Shown in pieces: positions 36,263 to 46,719 of a DNA stretch of 64,000 nucleotides; position 1 is the stretch's first letter, and each line of letters starts with the position of its first letter. Under the pieces are notes generated by a model. The model was not told the DNA's origin. It worked only from the letters and a program-made list of their open reading frames with translations, and did not search any database. The DNA is from Bidens hawaiensis. Lineage: Eukaryota; Streptophyta; Magnoliopsida; Asterales; Asteraceae. The DNA is taken from positions 32,113-96,112 of the forward strand of contig JAIQDT010006490.1 in NCBI GenBank assembly GCA_021521415.1, in the 5' to 3' direction. A program made the translations under genes and the position numbers.

Positions 36263-36586
36263 GTGTATGTCACACCCGGCCCTAAATGGCGGAAACAGCC
36301 GGGCGTGCGCGCGTGGGGATGGATAATCAAGCACGGGTCATTGCAAACATTCAAATAAAGTTTTTCGCATGAAATGTCTAGTACAAAATATATTACATTG
36401 TTTAGAAGTACATATAAAAACATCCAAATATGAAAAACGTTGAAGATTTCCGCGCCATATCCCCTTACACGGCGGGAACAACCACGCGTGTGGAAGGGAT
36501 AGAACTAAAATCTTCCAAAAACCATTTTTATAGCTATTCTTCGTGAAGTGCTCTACGTGTGACCCCTTGCGCTACTTAATTACCAC

Positions 36587-37099
36587 CTGAAAGACACGTA
36601 AAAATATTTGAATCAGTATAAACTGAGTGAGTTCACAAGTTTCGGTGACTTGATAAATCGTATTGCATCATATTCATGATAAAACCATATTGAAACATAG
36701 TTCTGATAACATCGTTAAAACGTATTCTTAATAAAACCGTCCCGCGGGTTTCGCGCGGACATTTCTGAAAACTGTGTGCTCGTCCATGCAAAGTGGCGCG
36801 GCCACTACGAGCGAAAATAACCAGTAGTACTACCCCATGACCATACTAGGCGCTCGTCCATGCAAAGAGGTGCTACCCCTACGAGCGGGTTGATCAAACC
36901 AGTAGTCCCTACCCTTTGATAAAGTGATCACTTTCTCGTTCTTGCGCACTCACATTGATAACCAAAATAGACACTATGAATAGATAATCGTTTGCATTGC
37001 TTGTAAATATACCATGGTAAAACATAATTTAAATACGTGTCCCTCGCCCCGAAAACAGTTTTAAAAAAAAACAGTGAAAATAGGGGCTGTGAGACTCAC
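36587..37099 (-). other. Candidate intron inside solo LTR 2
   Basis: Minus strand: donor ATCACAG|GTGAGT at 37099, acceptor GTGTCTTTCAG ending at 36587, then G. 513 bp. The exon upstream, from a TATA box at 37271-37278, would be only about 145 nt and is A/C-rich like plant leaders. Confidence 0.5.
36778..36886. repeat. Two hairpin modules with covarying inner stems, solo LTR 2
   Basis: 36778-36812 and 36852-36886, each 35 bp. The outer stem GCTCGT/ACGAGC and the CCATGCAA side are constant. The inner stem is AGTGGC/GCCACT in one and AGAGGT/ACCCCT in the other, around a 3-nt turn. Both lie inside the candidate intron. Confidence 0.65.
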
Positions 37100-37270
37100 C
37101 TGTGATTCTTGTTAAGTGATGGTTTAGAGAGATTAAACGAGATTCGGGTTTCTTGGTGTTAGCCTCGAAATTGGAAGTCTAGCGATGGAACTGGAAACGG
37201 ATGCAGAATTACAAGTTTAAGAGAGGAGTTTGGAGTGTGTTTCTTGTGGTTGTGATATTTCAAGAATTGA

Positions 37271-37278
37271 TATTTATA
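37271..37278 (-). promoter_or_regulatory. TATA box of solo LTR 2
   Basis: Minus strand GCCTATAAATATC, followed about 30 nt later by ACCACAAGAAACACACTCC, a plausible transcription start region. Confidence 0.6.
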
Positions 37279-38272
37279 GGCAAATTCAAGGGAACACAAT
37301 CCCTTGATTTAGGGGATTGAGATCTTATCATATTGGGTGCAGTGATGACAAGGTATGGGGTTTATTATTATTTATTTAGGGATGGGGGTGATGGTCCTAA
37401 GGAGTGGTTATGAAGATTCTGATTGATTTGACAGTACATGCAGGACTGTGGTTGGTGAGAGTAGGTGCGGCTGACAGCTGACATTTCGTGTTACAGTACT
37501 GTTCCTGGTACTGTTGTCAGTGTGCTGTCAAAAGGTAAAAATCTCTAAAACACGCAACTGGTTCTTTCTGGGCGGGGTAATCCCCTTTCATCTGAAGAAT
37601 AGGCATAAGTGTTTTGTGCGTGTAACCTTGCGCGTATAGCCTTCTGCGTGTAGGCCATTTCTTTGAACGTTGTGGGTCAGGCGGCTCCAGTCGGTCTTCG
37701 CGCAAGCGTCCTTGTAACGAATCCTGCGCGTATCACTGCGCAGACGTCCTTATAAGGAATCCTGCGGGTCCAATTGGCTCTGCGGGAACCAGCGTTCTCA
37801 GAGTTTATTAACAAGGTGAACTTTTGGTTTTAAGCGAAAAGGTGGTTGGTTTCTGTGCAGACGTTCATGCGTAAAGGGTTTAGTTTTAAGGTGTCCCGCG
37901 GGGATTCTTCCCGCAGGTGTTGCACATAACTCCCTCTTATTCGATGCGGGTAGGTGCGTAACCTTCTCGTAGTCAGGGACGTTGAGTTTCATTTGTAGAT
38001 TCTCCATGAGGTCTTGGTATTTCAACATAGTGATCAGTTATGTTGAAGTCAATTCCGTCTTGGAGCTTTAAACAAACTAGCTCTCAATGTTCCCGCCATG
38101 CGGGGAGGTTAGTTCCCTTTTTCCGCGCGCGTATAAATGATTTGGGTCTTAATTAGGAAATTAGGATATTGTTTGAACATAGTTTTACTTATTGATCATT
38201 GAAGAGGTATGCAACCCATTAGACAGAAACGACATAAAATTAAGTTGTCATGAAAACACAACAAAAACCTGG

Positions 38273-38484
38273 GCGCGTGGCGCATATAACATATGCCCGC
38301 GCTGATCATAACATGCATCGCATCCGCGCATGGCGCATATAACATATGCCCGCACTGATCATAACATGCATCGCATCCGCGCATGACGCATATAACATAT
38401 GCCCGCGCTGATCATAACATGCATCGCATCCGCGCATGGCGCATATAATATATGCCTGCGCTGATTATAACATGACGCGCATAA
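38273..38484. repeat. 53-bp tandem repeat in U3 of solo LTR 2
   Basis: Four units starting at 38273, 38326, 38379 and 38432 (period 53). Each contains the perfect inverted pair GCATAT-AAC-ATATGC (one base changed in the last). Located upstream of the TATA box in transcription sense, so it may be an enhancer-like array. Confidence 0.85.
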
Positions 38485-38558
38485 TATTCACAATCACCTA
38501 ATAATTAGGTTGATTACTTGGTTTATGGGATTGGGAAATTACCGGGTGTCACAGTGTA

Positions 38559-41500
38559 CACTTGGCATCTTTTATTGAACAAACTCTATTGTTTTCATAT
38601 ATAACAATCACTTCTATGATTTTCTTAACAATTAAATAATTCAAAAAAGTAATTAAATTAATCAATAACCCACAATTAATTCACATAATAAAATATTTAA
38701 ATCATCTCTAAACTAATTTTTAGCTAAAACCGACAATTTTAATATTCAAATTTAAATTTCAAACTTAAACCGAAACTAACACAATGAATGTTCAATTTTA
38801 ATATTCAAATTTAGACCAAAGATGACAACATAATTAATTCATATCCTTACTAAATATATTTACTCTAAATCTAAATCATCTATAAATAAAAACCATGTGA
38901 CAACTATTGTCAAACCCTCATGTATTAGATGTCCAATTTCTAAAATTTCAAATTTCCACTACTTATTTGACCTCATCTTATACTTCGAAAACCATTTCAA
39001 CACTCATTTCTATAAATTCAGTATTCCATGTTCACTTGTTTATATCATCCTTTTCATTTTTCTGAAGTTATAACTTATAACTACGACTTCGTATTCAAAT
39101 TTCTATCGTTTGTTATTGTTTGTAAGTGAAATTCACATATTAATTTAATTATGTTGTCCTTGTTAGGTCTTTTGGTTTTTATGCAGGCAAGTTAGCTTGG
39201 GAATTGGATGTATACAAACTGGTTAGTTGAATAATTCATGTTAAATTTTCCGTACTGTCAGTTCTACTTAAATATATTCTTTTCTTCTTATTGTTGGTGT
39301 ACCTTGAATGAAACATAACTATTTGAATTGTTGGTATTATTTGCAGTCCTCATATATGTTTCACACGTCTTGCTGCTACTTAGGTAGGTCAGATCATGAA
39401 GTTTGAGGACCATTCAGAGACTAGCTCGAGCCATGGTAGGACCTGGTCACCAAATGCGTGTTCTGAATGATGTAAGATTATGAGAAATTCATATTTACAG
39501 TTTTATTTTTATATGTTGAGAGCTCCCTCTATTCATATTTACAGTTTAAGGACCATTTGGAGATTAGCTCTAGCCATGGTAGGACTAGGTCACCAAAGTT
39601 CCACCTGCTCCTTCCAAGATTCAATAGACATGTTGAAGGATTTGAGATATACGAAAATATTGTTGATTTATTTCCTTATAGAAATTATTATGATAATTAT
39701 TCCGATTACATTCATTGATAATTCTTACTGGTTTGTCTTTTAATAGTTCAGTATATCTAACATTAATTTATTTTTAATAATTTTAATTTATGGCCACCCA
39801 ACTTGGTTGATTGGCTAATTGCATGGAAAGAGTATTTGATGGATAGTAGGTTGATTATGTTTGTTTTGGTCATTACGAATGTATTTTAGTTGTTAGTTTT
39901 CTATTATTTTTTTATTTTATGTAGCTTAGGCAATTCATGTAAATTAATTCATTTTTATATCAATGACAATATTTATTTTTTGTGTTAAAACTTTTGAATC
40001 TTATCTTGAAAGTTTTAACAATTAGTTATTGAACTTCCAAAAAAACGGAACGTTTTTTTTTAATAATATTTACAATTATTAATTCTGTTTTTAAAATTCA
40101 AAACTGACTACTATTGAAACAATCTTTTGTAGGTTTTAGTAGTATTCAATCTCAACAAACTTTCCATCTTTTATATTTGACCAAATTTAAATTAGCATAA
40201 ATGATAAAGTTAATGTAATTGAAAATTTTAAATATTGCTTTTGATTATACTCGAAAGTAATAAGTTTTGTATTAAAAACTCATTAATTTATTTGACTAAT
40301 TTAATATATGGTGTATTACTTATTTCAAATATGTATTTAAAAAATCTTAGATATTTATTATAATTGCTTATTTATTTTAAAATATTCATCATCTTTAATT
40401 TTAATGATACATTACAATCATTTATACATTAATTTTTTTTTGTTTTCAATAACCGAATTTGATCACTCTTTTTTAGTTTTAATACTCTCCGATCTCAATA
40501 AACTTTACATTTTTATATTTGACCAATTTTTAATTAGGCCTAAATGTCAAGATTTACCGATTCTTCTAAATTATTCCGGCCAAATTTAAAAATAAACTAA
40601 TAAACTAAATAGAAAATAAAAACTTTCCATCTTTATATTTAACCAATTTTTAATTAGGCATAAATGTCAAGATTAATGTATAAAATTGAAAAAAGAATTA
40701 TCTAATGAATTTATTGTTAAATAAGGTAATGATGCTAAAGTGTTGATAATAATTTCATGATAATTAAAAATATTAATTGTATATTGTTTAGTTACTGAAT
40801 TTTCAAGAAAAATGTAAGTTTTTATAATAATATTTACATTTATTTTTTCTGTTTTTACAAAACCGAAATTGACGACTTTTGTAACAATCTTTTGTAGTTC
40901 TTAATAGTATTCAATGTCATCAAACTTTCCATCTTTTATATTTAACAAAATTTTAATTACGCATAAATGTCAAGATTAATGTATACAACTTAAAAAAGAA
41001 TTATATAATGAAATTGATTTAAAAAAAAGTAATGATGTTAAAGAGTTTGAAACATAATTTACTGCAGATTACAGTCACTTTAATTAAATTTTAATTAGGG
41101 AATTACCTCTATGTAATAAAATTAAAATTAACCGGTTTAATTTAATTTATCTCTATATTATTTTAATTATACATAATTAGTGAAATTAGTAAAATAAAAC
41201 TTTATTTCTTCGACTTAACTTAATACATTTAACTGAAAGGTCTTTGAATCGAAATAAAAAAAACTTAAATTACAAAATAATTTATAATAAAATATACCTT
41301 TATTTGTTTATTAATGTTGAAATGAAACTCATAATATCTTAAGACTTTAATTGTATATTTAATCAGGCTGCTATGGTTTATTTTGTTTTTTAGTTTGTGA
41401 AGCAATTTTTTTTTTGTGAAATGTCGAAGAAGTTGATGGTGGGATAATATGATTATAACATGTTCATGTCTTCGTTTGGTTTTTTAATTTAGGTGTATAG

Positions 41501-41640
41501 TAAGTTTGTGTAAGTATTAACTTTTTATGTACAAAATCTAAATGTTTAATTTTTTGATTACAAACTTATATTAAATATTTGTGTTAGATTAATATGTTAG
41601 TTATGAAATTTATGGTTGTCTATATTTATATGGTTGTTTA
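38559..41640. other. AT-rich interval, probably Helitron body
   Basis: No gene recognised. It contains a duplicated block (about 39408-39456 and 39550-39597, sharing AGCCATGGTAGGAC and GGTCACCAAA) and a four-copy degenerate repeat (about 40125-41000). A Helitron helicase tail lies just downstream. Confidence 0.4.
40125..41000. repeat. Degenerate repeat, about four copies
   Basis: Copies near 40125-40210, 40465-40560, 40620-40690 and 40880-40990 share AACTTTCCATCTTTTATATT, GACCAATTTTTAATTAGG and CATAAATGTCAAGATTAATG. Spacing is irregular and copies vary in length. Confidence 0.6.
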
Positions 41641-41648
41641 TATGTTTT

Positions 41649-41680
41649 CAACCCATGTCTAACATGGGCTACTATTCTAG
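41649..41680 (+). mobile_element. Helitron-like 3' terminus (decayed)
   Basis: CCCATGTCTAACATGGG hairpin followed by CTACTATTCTAG. The next base is A where Helitrons usually have T, so confidence is low. Confidence 0.35.
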
Positions 41681-41865
41681 AAACATATTGGTGGGTTAGA
41701 TACTTTTACATAAATGAATTTTTGATCATCTATGTCGATTCAAGTTAGCCGATAGTCTACATATCCAGTAGAGTAAGTTGTGTTATTGTTGTTTCCTATG
41801 TAATATTTTTAACATATATGTCTTGAATATCTTTATGAACACAAAGTCTAAGTCAATTTCTAGCA

Positions 41866-41994
41866 AGAGTTGACATATATCTCAGAGACCCGGTGTTTAC
41901 AAATAGACAACTCTATGTAGCTTTATCAAGAGCAAAGAGTAGTGTTAAAATTCTTATATTAAACAAGGAAGACAAAGTTACAAATAAAAAATAA
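41866..41994 (+). pseudogene. Helitron helicase (Pif1-like) C-terminal remnant
   Basis: The frame reads RVDIYLRDPVFTNRQLYVAL followed by SRAKSSVKILI and ends at TAA (41992-41994). The QLYVALSRAKS block is the last conserved motif (motif VI region) of Pif1-family helicases in Helitron Rep/Hel proteins, which unwind DNA for rolling-circle transposition. Upstream of 41866 the frame is lost by frameshift, so only about 42 codons remain. A Helitron-type 3' end lies 270 bp downstream (42260-42263) in the same orientation, the expected distance, so both likely belong to one once-autonomous element. Confidence 0.75.
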
Positions 41995-42233
41995 ATATGG
42001 TTTATAAGGAAGTCTTTTTTATAGCTTATGAATTTTACATTTTTAACCTTTGATTATGTTTTTCAAATATTGTAATTTGAATTTTATTTGGGTATATCTT
42101 TGTATTTCACACTCATTTGTTTTCGTACCAATATCATTTACAACTTAAAGTATGTTGTCATCCCGAATAACATATCACAACTTATGTTTTCCTTTCAAAT
42201 GACACGTGTTTGTTCGAAAATTTCAATATTTCC

Positions 42234-42263
42234 ACCCGTGTCTTACACGGTTTAATAACCTAG
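42234..42263 (+). mobile_element. Helitron-like 3' terminus downstream of helicase remnant
   Basis: CACCCGTGTCTTACACGG forms a CCGTGT/ACACGG hairpin, followed by TTTAATAACCTAG and T at 42264. Hairpin, 8-10 nt spacer, CTAG and a following T match the Helitron rule. Confidence 0.6.
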
Positions 42264-43208
42264 TAAATATTTAAAGAAGCAATCATTCATATTTACTTGT
42301 AAACTTGAAGAATATACTCGCTCGTCACTCCTTTCTGTCTCAAATATCCTTGCGGCTGCCTCGTAATACAACCATAAAAGTCTTGTGTTTAGCTCTCTTC
42401 TATGTCTAAATGTGTGTACCACTTGTTATAATACTCAAATGTATCTTATAATATTTCTATAGATCTTAGAAACATAATACTAATTAATTAGAACACCATA
42501 ACTCAAAAGGTAAGTAAGAACTGGCATACTTTGGGAAACTGCTCCATTCCATCTAACAAATTGTTTGGCAGTGATTATAGTCCAATTTTGTCATCTTGAG
42601 CTTATGGTTATTGCTTATATTTCCCATCCCAAATACATCCATATAAAATAATTATATAAATATTAACATAAAATTAAACCAAAAATTCTTAAGATGATTA
42701 TAATATTTTCTGCATGGATAAGTTGTACATGGTCATCTATATCCATATGTTATTTGCACCACCGTGTTGTTCCAAGTAATATCTCGCCTCGACTCGAGGA
42801 AAACTTGTGTACCATGGCACATCAAGTGCATATCCAATCTTATTGTCTTCAGTTTATTGCACTTGAACATAAGCTTATTGAATTTACTTTGTGTAATAAA
42901 GGAACATACATACATACAACCAGAAAATGGATCTGGACTTAGAAAGATATTAGTTTATAGTTATGGTATAAATTATATTAAAATCCAAAAAAGACTTATA
43001 AACCATAACTAAAAAAATCGCTAAACAAATTCCAACAGTTGTTGATAAATAAAAACTAACCTGCAAGTTCAAAGCCTTCTTGTTGTCTCATCTGATCCAA
43101 AACCACCAACATGTCCGTTCAATCAACCTAATGAGTCTTGTAGAGGTAGGGTACCAAGCCCCCGGTACGACCATTTACTTATTACATTATGTTTCGTATT
43201 TGTTCATT
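42264..43208. other. Non-coding interval
   Basis: No gene with support. A minus-strand stretch near 42540-42640 (HKLKMTKLDYN) and the frame at 42733-42915 are too short and unrecognised. Confidence 0.35.
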
Positions 43209-43356
43209 GGTATTGTTACTAACTAAGGCCCAATGGGCCGAGGGGTTGTGGAGGTAACCCCTAACCGGGCTTGGCCCATTACGGTTAGGGTTCATGATGA
43301 TTGCCGTGAAGTCTCCTATATAATGACCTTCATATCTCATTTGAAAGGATCCTTTC
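43209..43356 (+). mobile_element. Probable LTR fragment with TATA box
   Basis: Begins TGTTACTAACTAAGG, has a GGGCTTGGCCCA inverted word and a CTCCTATATAATGACC TATA box at about 43316, and is cut at 43357 by the next LTR. It resembles a copia-type U3, but no partner LTR is in the window. Confidence 0.3.
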
Positions 43357-43632
43357 TGTAAGGCCCCGTAACCAGTACCCTACTTTGGACGTTGGATTTA
43401 CTCATAAACGCAGTTCTAAATATCAGAGTTAATTAAAACTTTCGCGGAATATTATAAAACATTCAACCATTACATTACAAGACCATTAATCCTTGTCTTT
43501 ACGAGCATTCAAATTATTTAAACATAAAACATTGTCTTTTAATTATCATAACATAACATTTCATTGAGATGCCAGTGTCTTCATATCCATGTCATGTGCT
43601 TCCCCTCAAGCAAGTTGCCTCAATCTATTCAC

Positions 43633-44279
43633 CTGCGTGCATACTAAAAGTCAGCTACGCTGAGTGAGTTCTAGTTAATCACATAACTTACTTTTCATAC
43701 ACATATACGTGTCCGAAGGTACGCATTAAATACACAACCTGTACTTCATTCATCCATACACATTTATAGCTAACCTTACATTATAAAGGTCATTTCACCC
43801 TACATACCTCGGATATTATTAGGGTCCGGTACCCTCCATCCTAAGATATTATCAGGGTCCGGTCACCTTTTCTTCCATACCTTCATACCATACCTTTCTA
43901 TATACATAATTATATGTTTCATACATGCATACATCATTCATTCTTCATATATAATAATTTTATCATCCAACCTTTACCTGGAAGTAAATGCAATATCCGA
44001 AGATCGTTCATGTACTATTTACATACCATACATATATAACTCATACATCATACATACTTCATTCAAACATCAATCATACACCATATATATCATTCATATC
44101 TTTAGCTACCACCTGACGGTGCATGCCATACCCGAAGATCGTTCATGCACCGTCAAACAATCATCATACATAATTCATATAAGGAATACACTTACCACTT
44201 AAGTTAAGTGTGTTAACGATCACATCGAGTATGCACACAGCCCCGAAAACATAACAAGGAAGTGGGGCTAGAAACTCAC
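43633..44279 (-). other. Candidate intron inside LTR family Y
   Basis: Minus strand: donor CTTCAG|GTGAGT at 44279, acceptor ATGCACGCAG ending at 43633, then GTG. 647 bp. The acceptor has a weaker pyrimidine tract than the others. Confidence 0.4.
43978..44154. repeat. Two hairpin modules with constant loop, LTR family Y
   Basis: The second (44115-44154) has a perfect 11-bp stem GACGGTGCATG/CATGCACCGTC around the loop CCATACCCGAAGATCGTT. The first (about 43980-44022) has loop text CAATATCCGAAGATCGTT between different arms (GTAAATG.../...ATTTAC). Both lie inside the candidate intron. Confidence 0.6.
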
Positions 44280-44409
44280 CTGAAGTCGGTTACGTCCACC
44301 GTTAATAGTTATTACTTTCTTCAGTTGGACACGGCTAACTGTATATTAATTACATGCATCAATTAACTATCACTACTCATCTCGCGTTTCTATTCTAATT
44401 ATAATCCTC

Positions 44410-44660
44410 AACGAACGGGGGTCCCTGTAACGAATTGAACCCTCTAACGAACTGGTCCTTTGACGAATCAGTCCATATAACGAATTGGACCTTCTAATTC
44501 GTTATCTATGTTAACGAATGACTATAACGAATCAAGGGTAATTCGTTACCTTTTTCCCTTAACGAATTGGATATGAACTAAAGCTAGTTCGTTAATCTTT
44601 CCTTAGCGAATCAGCTGACGAATTGCCTCTAGTTCGTTAATCCTTCGTTAACGAACTAGG
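44410..44660. repeat. AACGAATT/AATTCGTTA motif cluster, LTR family Y
   Basis: About a dozen copies of AACGAAT(T) or its complement, spaced 12-30 bp apart, in both orientations. It lies in the predicted leader exon, like the TTCGATCGAA cluster of the Tekay LTR. Confidence 0.7.
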
Positions 44661-45257
44661 GTTAGGTCAGAGAATGTCAAAACATTCTCTGACATTCCCT
44701 TAACCTCGTATCTTTTCCGGCGCCGTCGCCGGAAAAACGCGGTTTCGCCAGAAAAACGAGTTTTGACTTGGTTTTTTTTCACCGTTTTTCGCCCCGTTCG
44801 ATCCAGATCTAAGCTAGGGTGATCCCTAAGCTCATCTTAGGTTCGGTTTATACCCGATTCCATCCGGATCTCGTGACTTAAACGGTTTAACGGTGTCGGC
44901 TCGTCGTTTCGTGACCATATCTAACGGGTTTGGTGTCACACCCCGATCGTGATGGCGGAATAATCGAGGCGCGGCGACTAAGTCGTGATTGTTGAGCACA
45001 ATAGTATAAAAGTCTAAATGCATAAACATAACCAAAATGTCAAATATTACACCATCCAGGTAACATGAAACAAATTGTTTTAATACAAAATATCAAGTTT
45101 CCAAACAACTCCTAGACTAGCCTTCATCTCTCTAAGGCCTCTAAACTTGCTAGGGATTTCTTGCTGCATTATTTCCTGAAAACATGTAACAAACTGTCAA
45201 CTACATAAAGTAGATGAGTGAATTCATAGGTTTAAAGAAAAAGAGTTTATACACAAA

Positions 45258-45338
45258 CATACTAGTATAGGTTGTAGGGGTTTATATATAGGGTGTACCT
45301 GCGGCTAACCCACCACTCCTACAACTTATACTACTATG
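45258..45338. repeat. 39-nt-loop hairpin module in the Tekay LTR
   Basis: Arms 45258-45278 and 45318-45338 pair over 21 bp with two mismatches. The loop begins GGTTTATATATAGGGTGTAC and contains CGGCTAACCCACCACT. The same loop, with unrelated arms, occurs three times in each internal region. Copies in the other LTRs: 53512-53592 and 61787-61867. Confidence 0.75.
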
Positions 45339-45748
45339 TTTGGATATAATACCCGGTTTTAAGATGGTTTGTAAGAAAAGGTCTCTTGGTTTTCCCAAAG
45401 AGGTTTTTGTAGTAAGTAAAACATGAAATGTTCTCCTGGACTCTCAGCGGGCTTATTATTCTCCCATTAGAGTCGTTTGTGATAAGATTACTCAAAGATT
45501 TGTGGTCTCCCAACGGTACATGTAGCACATAGCAGTTAAGCATAAATAAGGACATATAGATTTGAGCATGCTAAGTTTACTAGATAAACCAACACCAAGA
45601 TCCCACTATTTACTAGTATCCAAGATGATGGTGAATAAATGATGATGATGATGAATGATGATGAAACTCAATGATCACACAAGACTTGATTGATCCCACG
45701 CAAGACTTAAACCAAGACTACCTCGTTCTTGTCATCCAGGACTCAGCT

Positions 45749-45942
45749 AGGTTCTACCGAGAGTAGGATAGACTCCCCAAAGAATCCTGGGTTCCCTTGG
45801 TCCCTACCGAGACTAGTATAGGTCCTCAAGAGTTATGGATTTCACCGAGACTAGTATGAAATCCCAAGAGTTACGAGTGCCACCGAGAATAGAATGCCAC
45901 TCATGGTCGCGAGTTCTACCGAGAGTAGAATAGACTCTCGCG
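45749..45942. repeat. Five 14-nt-loop hairpin modules in the Tekay LTR
   Basis: Loops ACCGAGANTAGNAT start at 45756, 45806, 45844, 45882 and 45918 (spacing 50, 38, 38, 36). Arms differ: GGATTTC/GAAATCC (perfect) at the third, GAGTGCC/GCCACTC (6 of 7) at the fourth, CGCGAG..TCT/AGA..CTCGCG at the fifth; the first two pair only partly. A further GGATTTC/GAAATCC hairpin with another loop is at 46152-46177. Same positions plus 8254 and 16529 in LTRs 2 and 3. Confidence 0.65.
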
Positions 45943-46449
45943 TCCAATTCAACTCGTGATGCTTTGATCTCTAGATTTCCATGCTGACACAATGACTATG
46001 ATGATATGAATATGATTCCCATTCCCATGATGTCAATGTTCATAGAATTTCCCATACTCATTGATTTCCAATGTTCTTAGATCTCCATAAGTTGATGGGT
46101 TTTCCCCATGTTCATAGATTTCCAAAGTTTATAGATTCTTAAAAAGCTTGTGGATTTCCGCACGTGTGTAGAAATCCAAAAGTTTATAGTTTAAAGAGTG
46201 TTTGCATAAATGATTTTATCCAAACGTGTAAAGTTACCATGTTTCCACCCCATAGTTTTGAAAAGCATAAATAGGGGCTATGAACTCACCTTGATCTCGG
46301 GTTAGGATGGTGCTACAATAGATCTCCTTAGCCTAGAGTTGAACATATATATAAGGTTAACAACGTGCTATAAGTCTAAGAAAACGAGCTTACGCGGCCT
46401 CGAGCAAAAACTGGGTTTTAAAGACGAAAACAGCTTGGTTCTGGCTTGA

Positions 46450-46719
46450 TTCGATCGAATAGGAACACGTTCGATCGAATAGACACACATTCGGTCGAAT
46501 CTGAGGCACACTCGATCGAACTAGAAACACATTTGGTCGAACCAGTTGGAAAAACTCGTTCGGTCGAACATGGAACTTGTTCGATCGAATAGACACTCGT
46601 TCGATCGAATACGAAACTCATTCGGTCGAATGAGTTGGAGACCATTCGGTTGCTTTCCTATTCGATCGACTGGACTGATTCGATCGACTGGTTCGATCGA
46701 ATGAGTCTGATTCGACTCC
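46450..46719. repeat. TTCGATCGAA / TTCGGTCGAA palindrome cluster, LTR 1
   Basis: About thirteen copies in 270 bp, several extended to longer palindromes (e.g. ACTCATTCGGTCGAATGAGT). Copies in LTR 2 at 54704-54973 and LTR 3 at 62979-63248. Open frames reading FDRTS here come from the repeat and are not genes. Confidence 0.85.

Larger units (their letters stand above)
36268..38553 (-). mobile_element. Solo LTR 2 (gypsy type) with GTGTA target duplication
   Basis: 2286 bp from TGTCACACCCGG to CCGGGTGTCACA, flanked by GTGTA on both sides (36263-36267 and 38554-38558). Its first 60 bp resemble the Tekay LTR end in layout (TGTCACACCC, then ATGGCGGAA about 18 bp in), so it is a related gypsy family in minus orientation. 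It holds a TATA box (37271-37278), a candidate intron, hairpin modules and a 53-bp tandem repeat near its 5' end. No internal region remains. Confidence 0.85.
43357..44933 (-). mobile_element. Partial gypsy LTR (family Y), interrupted by the Tekay array
   Basis: Starts TGTAAGGCCCCG in the same style as the other LTR ends here and runs to 44933, where the Tekay array is inserted. The remainder, with promoter and 5' end, must lie right of 64000. It contains a candidate intron and hairpin modules like the other LTRs, plus a series of AACGAATT-type repeats (44410-44660) corresponding in position to the TTCGATCGAA cluster of the Tekay LTR. Minus orientation is inferred from those signals. Confidence 0.6.
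45176..46289 (-). other. Candidate intron inside Tekay LTR 1
   Basis: Minus strand: donor GATCAAG|GTGAGT at 46289, acceptor CATGTTTTCAG ending at 45176, then GAAATAATG. 1114 bp. It is placed downstream of the TATA box, so in the 5' LTR it would lie in the RNA leader. Identical signals are at 53430-54543 and 61705-62818. Confidence 0.5.

Noticed and set aside
42540..42915. Possible LRR-like or other gene fragments on the minus strand
   Set aside because: A dozen or so suggestive residues (HKLKMTKLDYN) and a 60-codon frame are too little; no repeats of the motif and no splice signals.
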